Below, piece after piece: positions 51,349-59,429 of a stretch of DNA of 59,429 bases. The position numbers and the translations under genes are program-made. This stretch comes from an uncultured Pseudomonadota bacterium (GTDB taxonomy: Bacteria > Myxococcota_A > UBA796 > SXON01). Within the stretch, counting starts at the first letter, position 1. Every line of letters starts with the position of its first letter. The notes beneath the pieces are model-generated. The model did no database searches, had not been told where the DNA came from, and worked only from the letters and a program-made list of their open reading frames with translations. The stretch spans positions 1 to 59,429 of the forward strand of contig CAISIK010000043.1 in NCBI GenBank assembly GCA_903885375.1, written 5' to 3'.

Positions 51349-53016
51349 CTACTTCACCCGATACCCGCCCATCTCGTTGTTGAAGATCCACGCCACCAGC
51401 TCGCCGATCTCGAAGTCGGTGGCCATGAAGCTCTTGATGCTGGCGGCGGCGGAGCCTTCGTCGCGCAGCGTGGCGCGGCCGGCGAGCATCTTCTCGCAGC
51501 GCTTGCGCCAGCGCTCCATGTTCGTGGGACGCAGATCGATCCAGCCCTTGTCGGCCCAGGCGTTGACCTTCACGGGGTCGCCGAGGGTGACGCTCTGCTT
51601 GTGCCCCTCGAGCTCCGGGACGTTGATGCGCGGCCCGCGCAGGAGCCGCTTGCCATCGGGCAGCAGGATGGGGATGCCGATGGAGGGCGCGGTGCGCCGG
51701 GTGCCGGAGGGCTCGATGGCCGCTTCGCAGCGCGCCGAGAGCTCGGCGGGCGCGGAGGCCGCCACCGCTTCGAGGGAGCCGAACGCGGACCGCAGGAGCT
51801 CCGCTTCGAACAGCAGCTTCGACAGCTCCGGCGGCCCGAGGCGGCCGAGGGCCACGGAGGGGATGCCCGCTTCGTGTTCGGCCACCGCGAGGTCGCGGAT
51901 GGCCACGCTGCGCACGAGGCCCGCCTTGTAGGAGGGCGTCATCACTGCGCCGTCCATCGCGCTGATGGCATCGTTGCCGGTGTTGGCGCCGCGAATCTCG
52001 AGGACCACGGTGACCGCGATCTCCTCGGGGGTGATGTACTCCATCTGACCGAGGGCGGTGATCGCCGCGAACTCGCCGCGGGTGAAGACGCCGTTCTCGC
52101 CGGTGTCCACCACCGGTACGCGCAAGCGGCCGGAGCGGGCGTAGCCCTTCACGTCCTCGCGGAGCGAGAGCTCGCCGGTGCACTCCACCTCGCGGGCCTC
52201 ATAGAGGTCGCTGTTGTCGTGCTTGTCGCGCGCTTCCATCACCTGCACCGCGCGGTAGCCGATCATCGCGGCGGGCTTGACCTCCTTCACGATGGGCGCG
52301 TTGGGGGTGCGAGCGAGCAGGAACAGCAGGCCGGTGTGCCCAAACGCCGCCTCGTTCTTGGCGAGCAGCTTCTTGCTCGGCTTGTCCTCGCTGTGGGTGT
52401 ATGGGATGTTCAGGCCCATGCCGCCCGTGCCCGTGGTGCCCACCTTCAGGTAGACGCGGGTGGCGTACTCGGTGGTGGCCTGGTGCAGGAAGCGCACGTG
52501 CCGGATGAGCTGGGGGACGCTCTGGGAGAGCAGGAAGGTCTCGAGGTCATCGACGCCCTTGGCATCGAAGCCGCCTTCCTTGCCGATCCAGCTGCGGACC
52601 TTGGCCGCGCCGTCGAACACGTCCTGGTAGGAGAAGCCCGTGGCGGTGTTCACGCAGTCCACGATCACCTCGGGGCGATGCCGCCGGATGAGGGCCACCA
52701 TGTGGTTGTTGGCGTAGGCGGTGTCGTAGTCGTCGTACACCGCGTTGAGCAGGTTCCGGCGGAGCTTGAGGTCGTTGAGGATGGCGCCCCGGGTGAGGTT
52801 CGCCATCTCGCCGGGCACGAACAGGTTGCCCCAGGCCGGCACGAAGGCCACGCTGTCGCCGAACTCCCGCTCGAGACGCTTGCAGGCGGCCACCGACTCG
52901 GCCTCCACGAGGGAGGCCACCACGATGCGCCGCGGCGAGAGGTTCGCCACGATCTGGCGGCACACCTGTAGGCCGACGAGACCAGCGCCGCCGAGGATGA
53001 GGAAGTCGTGGTACAC
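51349..53016 (-). CDS. Rossmann-fold NAD(P)-binding dehydrogenase-like protein, long form
   Basis: 555 residues from the GTG at 53016 (GGAG 8 bases upstream). It opens with YHDFLILGGAGLVGLQVCRQ, a GxGxxG-type nucleotide-binding loop at about residues 9-15. VDCVNTATGFSYQDVF and LKVGTTGTGGMGLNIPYTH follow. The family looks related to extended SDR or saccharopine-dehydrogenase-like proteins but is much longer, with an unrecognised C-terminal half (ISAMDGAVMTPSYKAGLVRS; LVAWIFNNEMGGYRVK). It is divergent from the domain-swapped aconitase gene, suggesting they are used together. The exact reaction is unknown. Confidence 0.7.
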   Translation of the reverse strand: MYHDFLILGGAGLVGLQVCRQIVANLSPRRIVVASLVEAESVAACKRLEREFGDSVAFVPAWGNLFVPGEMANLTRGAILNDLKLRRNLLNAVYDDYDTAYANNHMVALIRRHRPEVIVDCVNTATGFSYQDVFDGAAKVRSWIGKEGGFDAKGVDDLETFLLSQSVPQLIRHVRFLHQATTEYATRVYLKVGTTGTGGMGLNIPYTHSEDKPSKKLLAKNEAAFGHTGLLFLLARTPNAPIVKEVKPAAMIGYRAVQVMEARDKHDNSDLYEAREVECTGELSLREDVKGYARSGRLRVPVVDTGENGVFTRGEFAAITALGQMEYITPEEIAVTVVLEIRGANTGNDAISAMDGAVMTPSYKAGLVRSVAIRDLAVAEHEAGIPSVALGRLGPPELSKLLFEAELLRSAFGSLEAVAASAPAELSARCEAAIEPSGTRRTAPSIGIPILLPDGKRLLRGPRINVPELEGHKQSVTLGDPVKVNAWADKGWIDLRPTNMERWRKRCEKMLAGRATLRDEGSAAASIKSFMATDFEIGELVAWIFNNEMGGYRVK

Positions 53017-53179
53017 GCGGGCTCCGTGAGAGGGCGGCGAGTCTAACGGACGAGCGGGGTGTGGGCGATGCCGGGCGGCCCGGCCCCGGGGTGGGCGCGT
53101 GCCGGTCGGCATCGCGGCGCCGCTCGGGGCGAGGGCCGGGAAGCGAGCGCCCGCCGCCTTTTCTGGATAGCGCGGGCGT

Positions 53180-55093
53180 ATGAAGCTTACCGGCCGCGTC
53201 CTCTACCTCACCGACGACGCCTCCCTCCTCTCCAGCCAGCTTGAAGGCAAGGATCTCGCCTTCGGCGGTCAGCCCCTCCACTACGGGGTCAACACCGATC
53301 TGATGATCAGCGGCGCGGCCTGCACGCTCGGGTACACCGGTGGCGTACTCGGGCCCTACTTCCTTGAAAACTTCAAGGAGGTCGTCCAGAAGGACGGCGT
53401 CTTGAACGGCGGCTTCCAGGTGGTGGTCGGCGGCGATGCGTACGGGTCGGGCTCCTCGCGCGAGGTGGCGGTGGTGGCGCACCAGGGCGCGGGCATCGAG
53501 CTCGTGGTGGCGCGCAGCTTCCAGCGCATCTTCCAGGAGAACATGGTCTACGGCGGCATGCCGTTCACCACCGACCTCGGCGTGGTCGATCGGCTGAGGG
53601 CCGGCGAGGATGTGGACACCCGCCGCTTCTTCGAGGACCTGCCGAGCTTCTTCCGCTCCGTGGCGGAAGGCGGCGGTCTCCTCGAGTTCGGCAAGCGCCT
53701 GCTCGCCGGCGGCGTGGTCCCCACCTACGACGTGAACGTGCCCGCGCGCCCGCTCAACAGCGTGGAGAAGATCATCGCTCGCCGCACCTGGACGGGCAGC
53801 GGCCCCGATGGCATCGCGGATGTGAAGCCGGGCGATCAGGTGCTCTGCCGTACCGCGTTCCGCGGTGTGCACGAGTACACCGCCGGCATGGTGGTGGCGC
53901 TCTACCGCGAGGCCTTCGGCGCCGCGCCGATGTACGCGCCCGAGCTGGTGGCGGCGTTCGAGGATCACTTCGTCCTCATCGACGAGGCCACCGTTCCCGA
54001 CAACGTGAAGCGCGCACGGCTCGCGCCTGCGAAGCAGCTCACGCTCGAGATGGTCGATGCGTGCGAGGAGTACGGCATCCGCCTGCACGGCCCCGGCCGC
54101 CCCTTCAAGCCGGGCGTGTGCCACCGCCTCGTGGTGGAGGACTACGCCAGCCCCGGCGACATCATCGTGCTCACCGACAGCCACACGCCCACCGCCGGCG
54201 TGCTCAACGCCTTCGCGTTCGGCGTGGGCAGCACCGCGATGGCCTTCGCGTTCCGCACGGGCCTCATCCCCGTCACGGTGCCGAAGGTGGTGCGCGTGCT
54301 CGTCGAGGGCGAGCCGCGCGGCGTGCTCTCCCCGAAGGACCTCATCCTCCACATCATCGGCGATCCCTACTTCCGCGAGGAGCACTGGCGCTCCGCGCCC
54401 ACCGACACGTGCGTCATCCAGCTCGGCGGCCCCGGCCTCGACCACTGGAACGTGGATGAGCTCTCGGTGCTCACCAACATGACGGTGGAAGGCGGGCTCA
54501 TGACCGGCGTGGTCGAGCCCTGCAAGCCGATCGTGGACTTCCTGAAGGCCCGCCGCGGCATCGACTGCACGGTCGACCTCGTGCACCCCGACGAGGGCGC
54601 GCAGTACGAGCGCGTCATCCGCGTGCACCTCGATGAGGTGCCGCTCACCGTGGCCACCCCGGGCGACAGCCGCAACCGCGCGCGCCTCGATTCGGTGGAG
54701 GATGTCGCCATCCACAACGTCGTGATCGCCTCGTGCACGGGCGGCTCGCTCTCCGACCTGCGCGCTGCCGCCGACGTGCTGCGGGGCCACGTGATGGCGC
54801 CCGGTGTGCGCATGACCGTGACCCCCTCGAGTGCGGATGTGGCCGAGGCCGCCGAGGCCGAGGGCCTCCTCGCGCTGTTCCGCAGCGTCGGCGCGGTCGT
54901 CTCCCCTCCCGGTTGCGGCAGCTGCATCGGCAACGGCCCCGGCATCCCCTACGCCGGCGAAACCACCGCGAGCACCACCAACCGGAACTTCGACCGGCGC
55001 ATGGGCTCCGCGGGCCCCGTCTACCTCGTGAGCCCCGCCGTGGCGGCCGCTTCGGCGGTCACCGGCAAGCTCACCGACCCGCGGCGGCTCTGA
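53180..55093 (+). CDS. Aconitase/isopropylmalate-isomerase family enzyme with swapped domain order
   Basis: 637 residues. The swivel (LeuD-like) domain comes first, with YGSGSSRE at 88-95; the catalytic iron-sulfur domain follows, with DSHTPTAG at 333-340, Cys519 in ASCTGGS and Cys579/Cys582 in GCGSCIG, the three ligands of a [4Fe-4S] cluster. Standard LeuCD or aconitase has the order reversed, so this is a circular permutation. Substrate is likely a hydroxy-dicarboxylate or tricarboxylate (aconitate, isopropylmalate or homoaconitate); which one cannot be told. ATG at 53180. It leads an operon with the TPR and GNAT genes. Confidence 0.85.
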   Translation: MKLTGRVLYLTDDASLLSSQLEGKDLAFGGQPLHYGVNTDLMISGAACTLGYTGGVLGPYFLENFKEVVQKDGVLNGGFQVVVGGDAYGSGSSREVAVVAHQGAGIELVVARSFQRIFQENMVYGGMPFTTDLGVVDRLRAGEDVDTRRFFEDLPSFFRSVAEGGGLLEFGKRLLAGGVVPTYDVNVPARPLNSVEKIIARRTWTGSGPDGIADVKPGDQVLCRTAFRGVHEYTAGMVVALYREAFGAAPMYAPELVAAFEDHFVLIDEATVPDNVKRARLAPAKQLTLEMVDACEEYGIRLHGPGRPFKPGVCHRLVVEDYASPGDIIVLTDSHTPTAGVLNAFAFGVGSTAMAFAFRTGLIPVTVPKVVRVLVEGEPRGVLSPKDLILHIIGDPYFREEHWRSAPTDTCVIQLGGPGLDHWNVDELSVLTNMTVEGGLMTGVVEPCKPIVDFLKARRGIDCTVDLVHPDEGAQYERVIRVHLDEVPLTVATPGDSRNRARLDSVEDVAIHNVVIASCTGGSLSDLRAAADVLRGHVMAPGVRMTVTPSSADVAEAAEAEGLLALFRSVGAVVSPPGCGSCIGNGPGIPYAGETTASTTNRNFDRRMGSAGPVYLVSPAVAAASAVTGKLTDPRRL

Positions 55094-55096
55094 AGC

Positions 55097-55732
55097 ATGC
55101 GCTGGCTCGCCATCGTCGCGCTCCTGCTGCTCGTGTGTGGCGGCGCGCTCACGCTGGGGGGCTACGCCGGCTTCGAATGGTGGCGCGTGAATGGCGCGCC
55201 GGAAGTGCCCGTGGTCGCCGCTACGCCTGCCACCCCGGGCAGCCCGGAGGCCGTGATGGTGGCCGAGGCGCCCGCCGCCGCCGCGAGCTGTGAGGAAGGC
55301 GCGGCCGCCTTCGGGGCGAAGGACTACGAACGTGCCACCACCCTGCTCGATGTGTGCCTCGAGCACGCCCCCGAGCGGGAGGACCTCCGGATGCTGCGGG
55401 GTCGCTCATGGGCGGCCTCGGGTCGCTACGAACGTGCGGTCACCGACCTTTCGCGCGCCCTCGATGTCCGCCCCGAGGATGCCGCGGGCTGGGAGGCGCT
55501 GGTGTACAGCCAGGTGAAGAGTGAGAACGACCGCGCCGCGCTGGGCACGCTGGAGCGCTGGCTGGACAAGCAGCCCGACGCCGCAGTGGCCCTCCGCCTG
55601 CGCGCCGACGTCCGTTACCGCCTCGGGGAGCTGGGCCTCGCCGTCGATGATGCCTCTCGCGCGTGCGCGCTGGGGGATGCCGACGCCTGCCTGCTCGAAA
55701 CGAGGATGAAGGATGCCCGCCGCCGTCGCTGA
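55097..55732 (+). CDS. Membrane-anchored TPR-like protein
   Basis: 211 residues. One N-terminal span (LAIVALLLLVCGGALTLGGY) is followed by an Ala/Pro linker and about four TPR-like helices (FGAKDYERATTLLDVCLEHA; WAASGRYERAVTDLSRALDV; LADVRYRLGELGLAVDDASR). It is probably a periplasmic scaffold. The ATG is 3 bases after the aconitase-type stop and its end overlaps the GNAT gene by 20 bases, so the three form one transcript. The functional link is unclear. Confidence 0.78.
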   Translation: MRWLAIVALLLLVCGGALTLGGYAGFEWWRVNGAPEVPVVAATPATPGSPEAVMVAEAPAAAASCEEGAAAFGAKDYERATTLLDVCLEHAPEREDLRMLRGRSWAASGRYERAVTDLSRALDVRPEDAAGWEALVYSQVKSENDRAALGTLERWLDKQPDAAVALRLRADVRYRLGELGLAVDDASRACALGDADACLLETRMKDARRRR

Positions 55733-56654
55733 GCTCCGCCTCGTGGGCGCGGAGGATCGCCGCGGCCTCGATGCCGCGAGCTTCGCGGAGTGGGGCGGGG
55801 GCCTCGCGCTCCCCGCACACCTCGAGCGGGAGCGCGCGCTTCGCGAAACGCCGTGGTCGCGCGCCAGCCTCTCCACGTGGGTGTGGGAGGCCGGCGAGGA
55901 GCGCCTCGCCTTCTGCGAGACCTACGCCGTGCCCTCGAGCGTGGAGGGCGTGGTCGGGGTGTCGTGGGAGATCGCGAGCGTCTTCACCCCCGAGGCCTGC
56001 CGCGGGAAGGGCCACGCCTCGCGGATGCTGGATGCGCTCGCCGACCAGCTCGGCATGGTGCCCGACGCCCAGGCGTTGCTCTTGTACTCTGATGTGGGCG
56101 AGGCCATGTACGCCCGCCTCGGTTTCGTGGGGCTCCCGGCGTGGAACCGGGTCTTTCCGGCCGAGGCCGCCCTGGTCGAGGGGGTGCGGCTCCTGCTCCC
56201 CGAAGGCCTCGCGCGCCACTGGCCGCGCTGGCCCGCCGCCAACGAGGAGGGGTTCACGCTGGTGCCCTCGGTGGAGCAGCTGGGGTGGCACCTCCACGCC
56301 GCGGAGCTCCGGGCGATCGCGGAAGGCCGTGCGCCCCTCGCCACCGTGGGGGCCGTGGTCGGCGAGGGCGCCATCGCCTGGGTGGAGGCCCGCGAGCACG
56401 ACGAGCTGCGGGTCCTCGACCTCGTCACGCGGTCGCCGGCCGAAGCGCGGCTGCTCCTGCGCGCCGCGCAAGCAGCGGCCGCGGAGGCGGGGCTCGCGGC
56501 GGTGGTGGCCTGGGAGTCCACCGATGGCGCGCCGTGGCCCGAAACGCTCGGCGCGCGCATGGAGCGGCGCGGCGCCGTGCCGATGATCCGTCCCTTCGTG
56601 GCGGAGCTCGACGTGGAGGCCTGGCGGCGGGTGCCGCGAGGGCTTTGGGTGTAG
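55713..56654 (+). CDS. GNAT family acetyltransferase (LYC1-like)
   Basis: 313 residues. An N-terminal GNAT domain has the acetyl-CoA loop CRGKGHASRMLDALADQLG (R-x-x-G-x-A form), preceded by WEIASVFTPEA. The C-terminal part (LLLYSDVGEAMYARLGFVGL; LVEARE-type strands; WESTDGAPWPE) resembles the lysine-N6-acetyltransferase LYC1 of fungi. Whether it acts on lysine or another amine is unknown. The start overlaps the TPR gene by 20 bases. If lysine-like chemistry is right, it would fit next to a homoaconitase-type enzyme. Confidence 0.8.
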   Translation: MPAAVAELRLVGAEDRRGLDAASFAEWGGGLALPAHLERERALRETPWSRASLSTWVWEAGEERLAFCETYAVPSSVEGVVGVSWEIASVFTPEACRGKGHASRMLDALADQLGMVPDAQALLLYSDVGEAMYARLGFVGLPAWNRVFPAEAALVEGVRLLLPEGLARHWPRWPAANEEGFTLVPSVEQLGWHLHAAELRAIAEGRAPLATVGAVVGEGAIAWVEAREHDELRVLDLVTRSPAEARLLLRAAQAAAAEAGLAAVVAWESTDGAPWPETLGARMERRGAVPMIRPFVAELDVEAWRRVPRGLWV

Positions 56655-56656
56655 CG

Positions 56657-57010
56657 CTAGAAGCTCTCCCGCATGAAGTCCACGATGCGCTGCGCCTCCT
56701 CCTCGGTCACCCGGATGGCGGGCATCTCGTTGCGACCCTTGCCGTTGAGGATGATCTCGACGATCTGATCGTCGCTCAGCTTGGCGAGCTCGGGCACGAT
56801 GTTCGGTCCCTGGTTCCGCACGCCCGTGCCGTCGTCGCCGTGACAGGCCGAGCAGTGCGCTTCGTAGAGCTCGGCGCCCGTGAGCTCCTCTTCCACGCCG
56901 GTGTCGGTGTCCGTGTCGGCGGCGGTGTCGCTACCGGTGTCGGCGGCGGTTTCGCCCCCGCTGTCGGGGCTGACGGGGCAGGCGAGGAGGGCGAGGAACA
57001 GAAGCGGCAC
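56657..57010 (-). CDS. Lipoprotein c-type cytochrome
   Basis: 117 residues. The signal has a lipobox (LALLAC), followed by an Asp/Thr-rich tether (GGETAADTGSDTAADTDTD). The small cytochrome c domain has the heme motif CSACH at 53-57 and the Met ligand in NEMPAI (Met96). It is a periplasmic electron carrier on a lipid anchor. The tether is like that of two other lipoproteins here. It is convergent with the GNAT gene (2 bases) and sits alone on its strand. Partner oxidoreductases are not in the window. Confidence 0.85.
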   Translation of the reverse strand: MPLLFLALLACPVSPDSGGETAADTGSDTAADTDTDTGVEEELTGAELYEAHCSACHGDDGTGVRNQGPNIVPELAKLSDDQIVEIILNGKGRNEMPAIRVTEEEAQRIVDFMRESF

Positions 57011-57099
57011 GCGGGATCCGGTTGAGGGCCGGAATATACTCGGACCGCGTTGCTGTCGCGTGAAGAAGCCGTAGAGCCCGCCGGGGCGCGTGGGCGGGG

Positions 57100-58140
57100 C
57101 TACGCGGGGAGGGCGTTGGCGAGCCGTTCAGCCCGGGCGAGCCAGGGAACGTCGTGCCTGAGCTCGCTGCGGGCCGCCGCGAGGTCGATGCGGCCGCCCA
57201 GCTCGGCGGCGAGCACCCGCGCCCGGCCGCGCGAGAGCGGCGTCTGGCGGGCGAGGCGCACGGCATCGAGCGCGTCCTCGGGGTTGCGGGCGGTGGCCGC
57301 CCGCACGCAGCGCATTTCCACGGCCATGCCGAGCAGGCCCTGACGGTCGGCGTAGGCCACCGCGGTGTCCACCGTGCCGGTGGGCGCCGCGCGGAGCCGG
57401 CTCCGCCAGGCCTCCGCCCGGAGGAAGCCGGCCTTGCGGGAGACCCGCGCCCAGGCCGCGGAGGCCTGCGAAAAACAGGCCTCCGCCTCGGCGAGCTGCA
57501 GGTCTCCGTCGTCGCCGAGCGGGTACCAGGGCACCCCCTGGAGCGACTTGCGGAGCACGAGCGTCTCCCCCAGCTCCATCCAGGTGGCCGCCAGCGCCCC
57601 GGCCGCGGCGGGGTGGGGGCGGAGGAGCGCAGCCAGGCTCTGCCACTGGGCTTCGGCCTGGCGGAGGTCGCCTTCGAGGCGGGCGAGCTGCGCGAGGCGG
57701 AAGCGGCTGGCCATGCGCGCGGAGGCGGTGTCGACCTCCGAGAGCTCCGCCACGGGCTGGCGGGCCTCCTGCACCATGCCGGCGGCGAGCATGCTGCTGG
57801 CAAGCACGTCGAGCGCCAAGGCGCGCCCGGCCCCCTCCTCCGCGCTGTCGGCGGCCGAGGCGCTCACCGACACGGCCGCGTTCACCTCGCCGCAGTCGAG
57901 GAGGGCGCCCGCCAGCAGCACGGCATCGCCCACCGTGGCGGGACGGTGCGCCAGCGCGAAGCGCATCGCCTGCACGGCCTCGGAGGGCTCATCGGCGCGG
58001 CGGTGGGCATCGCAAGCGCGGGAGGCGAAGCGTGCGGAGGGTTCCCCGCCCGGGGCCTCGCGGGCGAGCGCCATCCACGCCTTCCCGGCTCCCGACCAGT
58101 CGCCCTCGCTTTCCAACGCCTCCGCTTCGGCAGGTCCCAT
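57100..58140 (-). CDS. Helical-repeat (TPR-like) protein, unknown function
   Basis: 346 residues, almost all Ala/Leu/Arg helices in repeated pairs (AGKAWMALAREAPGGEP; AVQAMRFALAHRPATVGDAV; ALLLDCGEVNAAVSVSASAA), without a signal peptide or membrane span. The solenoid suggests a cytosolic scaffold or regulator domain. No family name is supported. It is divergent from the nucleosidase gene 31 bases away, so the two share a promoter region. Confidence 0.68.
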   Translation of the reverse strand: MGPAEAEALESEGDWSGAGKAWMALAREAPGGEPSARFASRACDAHRRADEPSEAVQAMRFALAHRPATVGDAVLLAGALLDCGEVNAAVSVSASAADSAEEGAGRALALDVLASSMLAAGMVQEARQPVAELSEVDTASARMASRFRLAQLARLEGDLRQAEAQWQSLAALLRPHPAAAGALAATWMELGETLVLRKSLQGVPWYPLGDDGDLQLAEAEACFSQASAAWARVSRKAGFLRAEAWRSRLRAAPTGTVDTAVAYADRQGLLGMAVEMRCVRAATARNPEDALDAVRLARQTPLSRGRARVLAAELGGRIDLAAARSELRHDVPWLARAERLANALPA

Positions 58141-58171
58141 CGCCCGAGCGTAGCCCGGTTAGGCCACGGTC

Positions 58172-58732
58172 ATGGCGGTGTCCTTCTGTGCGGCGGTGGG
58201 CGCGGAGCTCGGCGGGCTGCCGGGCGAGGCGCTGGGGGTGGGGCCCGTGGTGGCGGGCATCGCGGCGGGGTCCTGGCTCGAACGGGCACGACCGGCTGCG
58301 GTGGTGCTGCTCGGCACGTGTGGCGCCTACCCCGGCGGGCCCGCGGTGGGCGCAGTGGTGGCGAGCGCGCGGCTCGGCCTCGGGTCGGCCGCCGCGGCGG
58401 CGGGGCTCGGGTACGTGCCGATGGCGCCGGGGCCGATCGAGGGGGCAGAGTGGCTCCTGGAGCGCGTGGGCGTGCCGCGGGTGCGGGTGCTCACGGTGCA
58501 GGCGGTGAGCACGGCGAAGGCGCTCGTGGCGGCCTTCGGCGCGGAGTGGGAGGTGGAGCACATGGAAGCCTACGCGGTGGCGCGGGCGTGCGCGGATCGG
58601 CACATCCCCTTCGTCGCGCTCCTCGGCGTGGCCAACCGGGTGGGGCCCGATGCCCACGCAGAGTGGCTCCGGAACCGCCGCGAGGTCGAGGCGGCGGTGG
58701 TGGCGGTCGCGGGGCGCCTGCACGCAGGTTAG
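58172..58732 (+). CDS. Phosphorylase-superfamily nucleosidase, futalosine-hydrolase-like (MqnB-type)
   Basis: 186 residues, shorter than typical purine phosphorylases. PNP_UDP-type blocks are VLLGTCGAYPGG, a substrate block, VEHMEAYAVARACADRHIPF (catalytic Glu after Met) and LLGVANRVGPDAHAEW (Asp/Asn pair). The VEHMEA form and short length fit futalosine hydrolase (MqnB), used in the futalosine menaquinone route of many Myxococcota relatives; MTA/SAH nucleosidase is the alternative. No other mqn gene is in the window. The ATG at 58172 starts the usual first strand. Confidence 0.78.
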   Translation: MAVSFCAAVGAELGGLPGEALGVGPVVAGIAAGSWLERARPAAVVLLGTCGAYPGGPAVGAVVASARLGLGSAAAAAGLGYVPMAPGPIEGAEWLLERVGVPRVRVLTVQAVSTAKALVAAFGAEWEVEHMEAYAVARACADRHIPFVALLGVANRVGPDAHAEWLRNRREVEAAVVAVAGRLHAG

Positions 58733-58743
58733 CCGGGCCCACC

Positions 58744-59265
58744 ATGAATCCTCAGCTCCCTCGCGATGTCGTGCACAAGTGGTCGGAAGAATGCGCCGCC
58801 GAGGGGCTGGCCTTCCAGTCCGTGGCTCGTCGCATCCTCCAGGATCAGGCCCGGCTCGCCCGCTTCTTCAAGTCCAACGTGCCCCAGATGCCCGGCCAGT
58901 CCGGCGAAGTGGCGCTGTACCTCCTCGCGGTCGTCGTGCGGCTCTTCGAGCGTGCCGGCGGCAAGCTCGGCCGGATCACCCACAAGGAGATCGACGAGGC
59001 CACTCGCCGCATCCAGAAGCACGCCGCGCTGCTGCTCCCCGGCGATGAGGGCTTCCCCAACCGCGTGCGCGCGGTCGAGTCGCGTGCGCAGCCCCACATC
59101 CTCGACGAGGCGCTGCACGCGCTCTTCGAGCGTGAGGAGAAGAAGGACGAGGAGGTGGACATGCCCCTCGATCACGCGGCGCTCGTCTTCCTGATGCTCT
59201 GGGCCGCCACCGAGGCCTGCGAGCTGGCGTGGACCCCGCCGGCCGCCCCGGACTGGTCCGCGTAG
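58744..59265 (+). CDS. Hypothetical helical protein
   Basis: 173 residues, mainly alpha-helical and charged (DVVHKWSEECAAEGLAFQSV; RLARFFKSNVPQMPGQSGEV; RLFERAGGKLGRITHKEIDE), with a hydrophobic C-terminal segment (HAALVFLMLWAATEACELAW). No family recognised. The ATG at 58744 is 11 bases past the nucleosidase stop and its TAG abuts the ATG of the next gene, so all three are probably co-transcribed. The type is common around Myxococcota unknowns, which is not a function. Confidence 0.72.
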   Translation: MNPQLPRDVVHKWSEECAAEGLAFQSVARRILQDQARLARFFKSNVPQMPGQSGEVALYLLAVVVRLFERAGGKLGRITHKEIDEATRRIQKHAALLLPGDEGFPNRVRAVESRAQPHILDEALHALFEREEKKDEEVDMPLDHAALVFLMLWAATEACELAWTPPAAPDWSA

Positions 59266-59429
59266 ATGGGCCTGCGGGACGCGATCAAGGCTCGCGTGAA
59301 GGCGGTGCTCGGCGCCACGCCGGCCGCGCCCTCGCCGTCCTCCACCCCGGCGCGGCCCCTACCGGCGGCGCCCCCTTCCGCTCCGGCGGCGCCCCCTTCC
59401 GCTCCGGCGGCGCCCCCTTCCGCTCCGGC
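59266..59429 (+). CDS. Start of a hypothetical gene with an Ala/Pro repeat, cut by the window end
   Basis: The ATG at 59266 directly follows the previous stop. The first residues (MGLRDAIKARVKAVLGA) form a basic helix, then APP-SAPA repeats begin; only about 54 codons are in the window. Low-complexity linkers like this often separate an N-terminal helix from a domain further on. Frame stays open to the edge. Confidence 0.7.
   Translation, partial: MGLRDAIKARVKAVLGATPAAPSPSSTPARPLPAAPPSAPAAPPSAPAAPPSAP
59362..59429 (+). repeat. 21-bp tandem repeat at the window end
   Basis: Three exact copies of the 21-base unit CCGGCGGCGCCCCCTTCCGC plus T, starting at 59362, 59383 and 59404, and 5 bases of a fourth. 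In frame, each unit encodes a 7-residue Ala/Pro/Ser block (APPSAPA). The array runs past the edge, so its length is unknown. A perfect repeat such as this can stop an assembly, which may explain the window end. Confidence 0.9.

Noticed and set aside
52547..55366. 939-codon minus-strand frame over the aconitase-type gene
   Set aside because: Antisense shadow with His/Ala/Gly-rich composition; the plus frame has all cluster ligands.

Overview
The window is a 59.4 kb stretch of very GC-rich bacterial DNA in which genes lie back to back on both strands. The gene content points to an uncultured member of the Myxococcota (former Deltaproteobacteria). Markers for this are three proteins with MopE-type Asp/Cys-rich motifs, an AgmX/PglI C-terminal domain, DUF507, a membrane-anchored Ser/Thr kinase, a DUF455 protein, and several lipoproteins tethered by Asp/Thr-rich linkers. 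This assignment is inferred from family content; no rRNA, tRNA or CRISPR array was seen.

Layout. 1-4.3 kb: the end of a MopE-type secreted protein, a sulfatase lipoprotein, a nitroreductase, an AgmX/PglI-type protein and a START-like protein. 4.3-8.2 kb: a five-gene minus-strand operon (5-formyl-THF cyclo-ligase, two LPP20/DUF4384-like envelope proteins, a membrane protein, a second START-like protein), divergent from a LysR regulator. 9.1-12.7 kb: kinase, M23 peptidase and FliA/WhiG-type sigma factor. 12.7-17.7 kb: minus-strand CRP/FNR regulator, lipoprotein, a 980-residue protein with a disordered DPF-rich region, and DUF507. 17.8-20.8 kb: MobA-like transferase, a DUF455 plus ATP-grasp fusion and a YbaK deacylase. 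20.9-27.8 kb: an O-acylation operon (MBOAT, two SGNH proteins, a DUF4336 metallo-hydrolase-like protein, a GT-C-like membrane protein). 27.9-30 kb: a YdjM-like protein, a FitAB-type toxin-antitoxin pair and a TauE/SafE permease. 30-33 kb: paired M16 proteins.

33.1-38.5 kb is the RNA-repair locus. RtcR (CARF plus sigma-54 AAA+) is divergent from rtcB-rtcA across a good -24/-12 promoter. The rtcBA strand continues into a 59-codon ORF and a putative PD-(D/E)xK nuclease gene broken by one in-frame TGA. 38.6-48 kb is an accessory, rearranged stretch. It holds two hypothetical genes, a chimeric scar made of a transporter 3' fragment and an rtcR 3' fragment, two secreted repeat proteins (one carrying two apparent C-run frameshifts), and an MFS transporter behind a doubled palindrome.

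48.2-59.4 kb: a lipoprotein, the arsenosugar genes arsS plus its AhpD-like partner, two membrane proteins, and a Rossmann-fold dehydrogenase-like gene divergent from an aconitase-family enzyme whose swivel domain is at the N-terminus, with TPR and GNAT genes behind it. A lipoprotein cytochrome c, a helical-repeat protein, a futalosine-hydrolase-like nucleosidase and two hypothetical genes follow. The window ends inside a 21-bp tandem repeat.

The points I judge most worth following are the nuclease-like gene attached to rtcBA, the MFS/rtcR chimeric scar, the domain-swapped aconitase and its divergent partner, the DUF455/ATP-grasp fusion, and the duplicated junction around the toxin-antitoxin pair.
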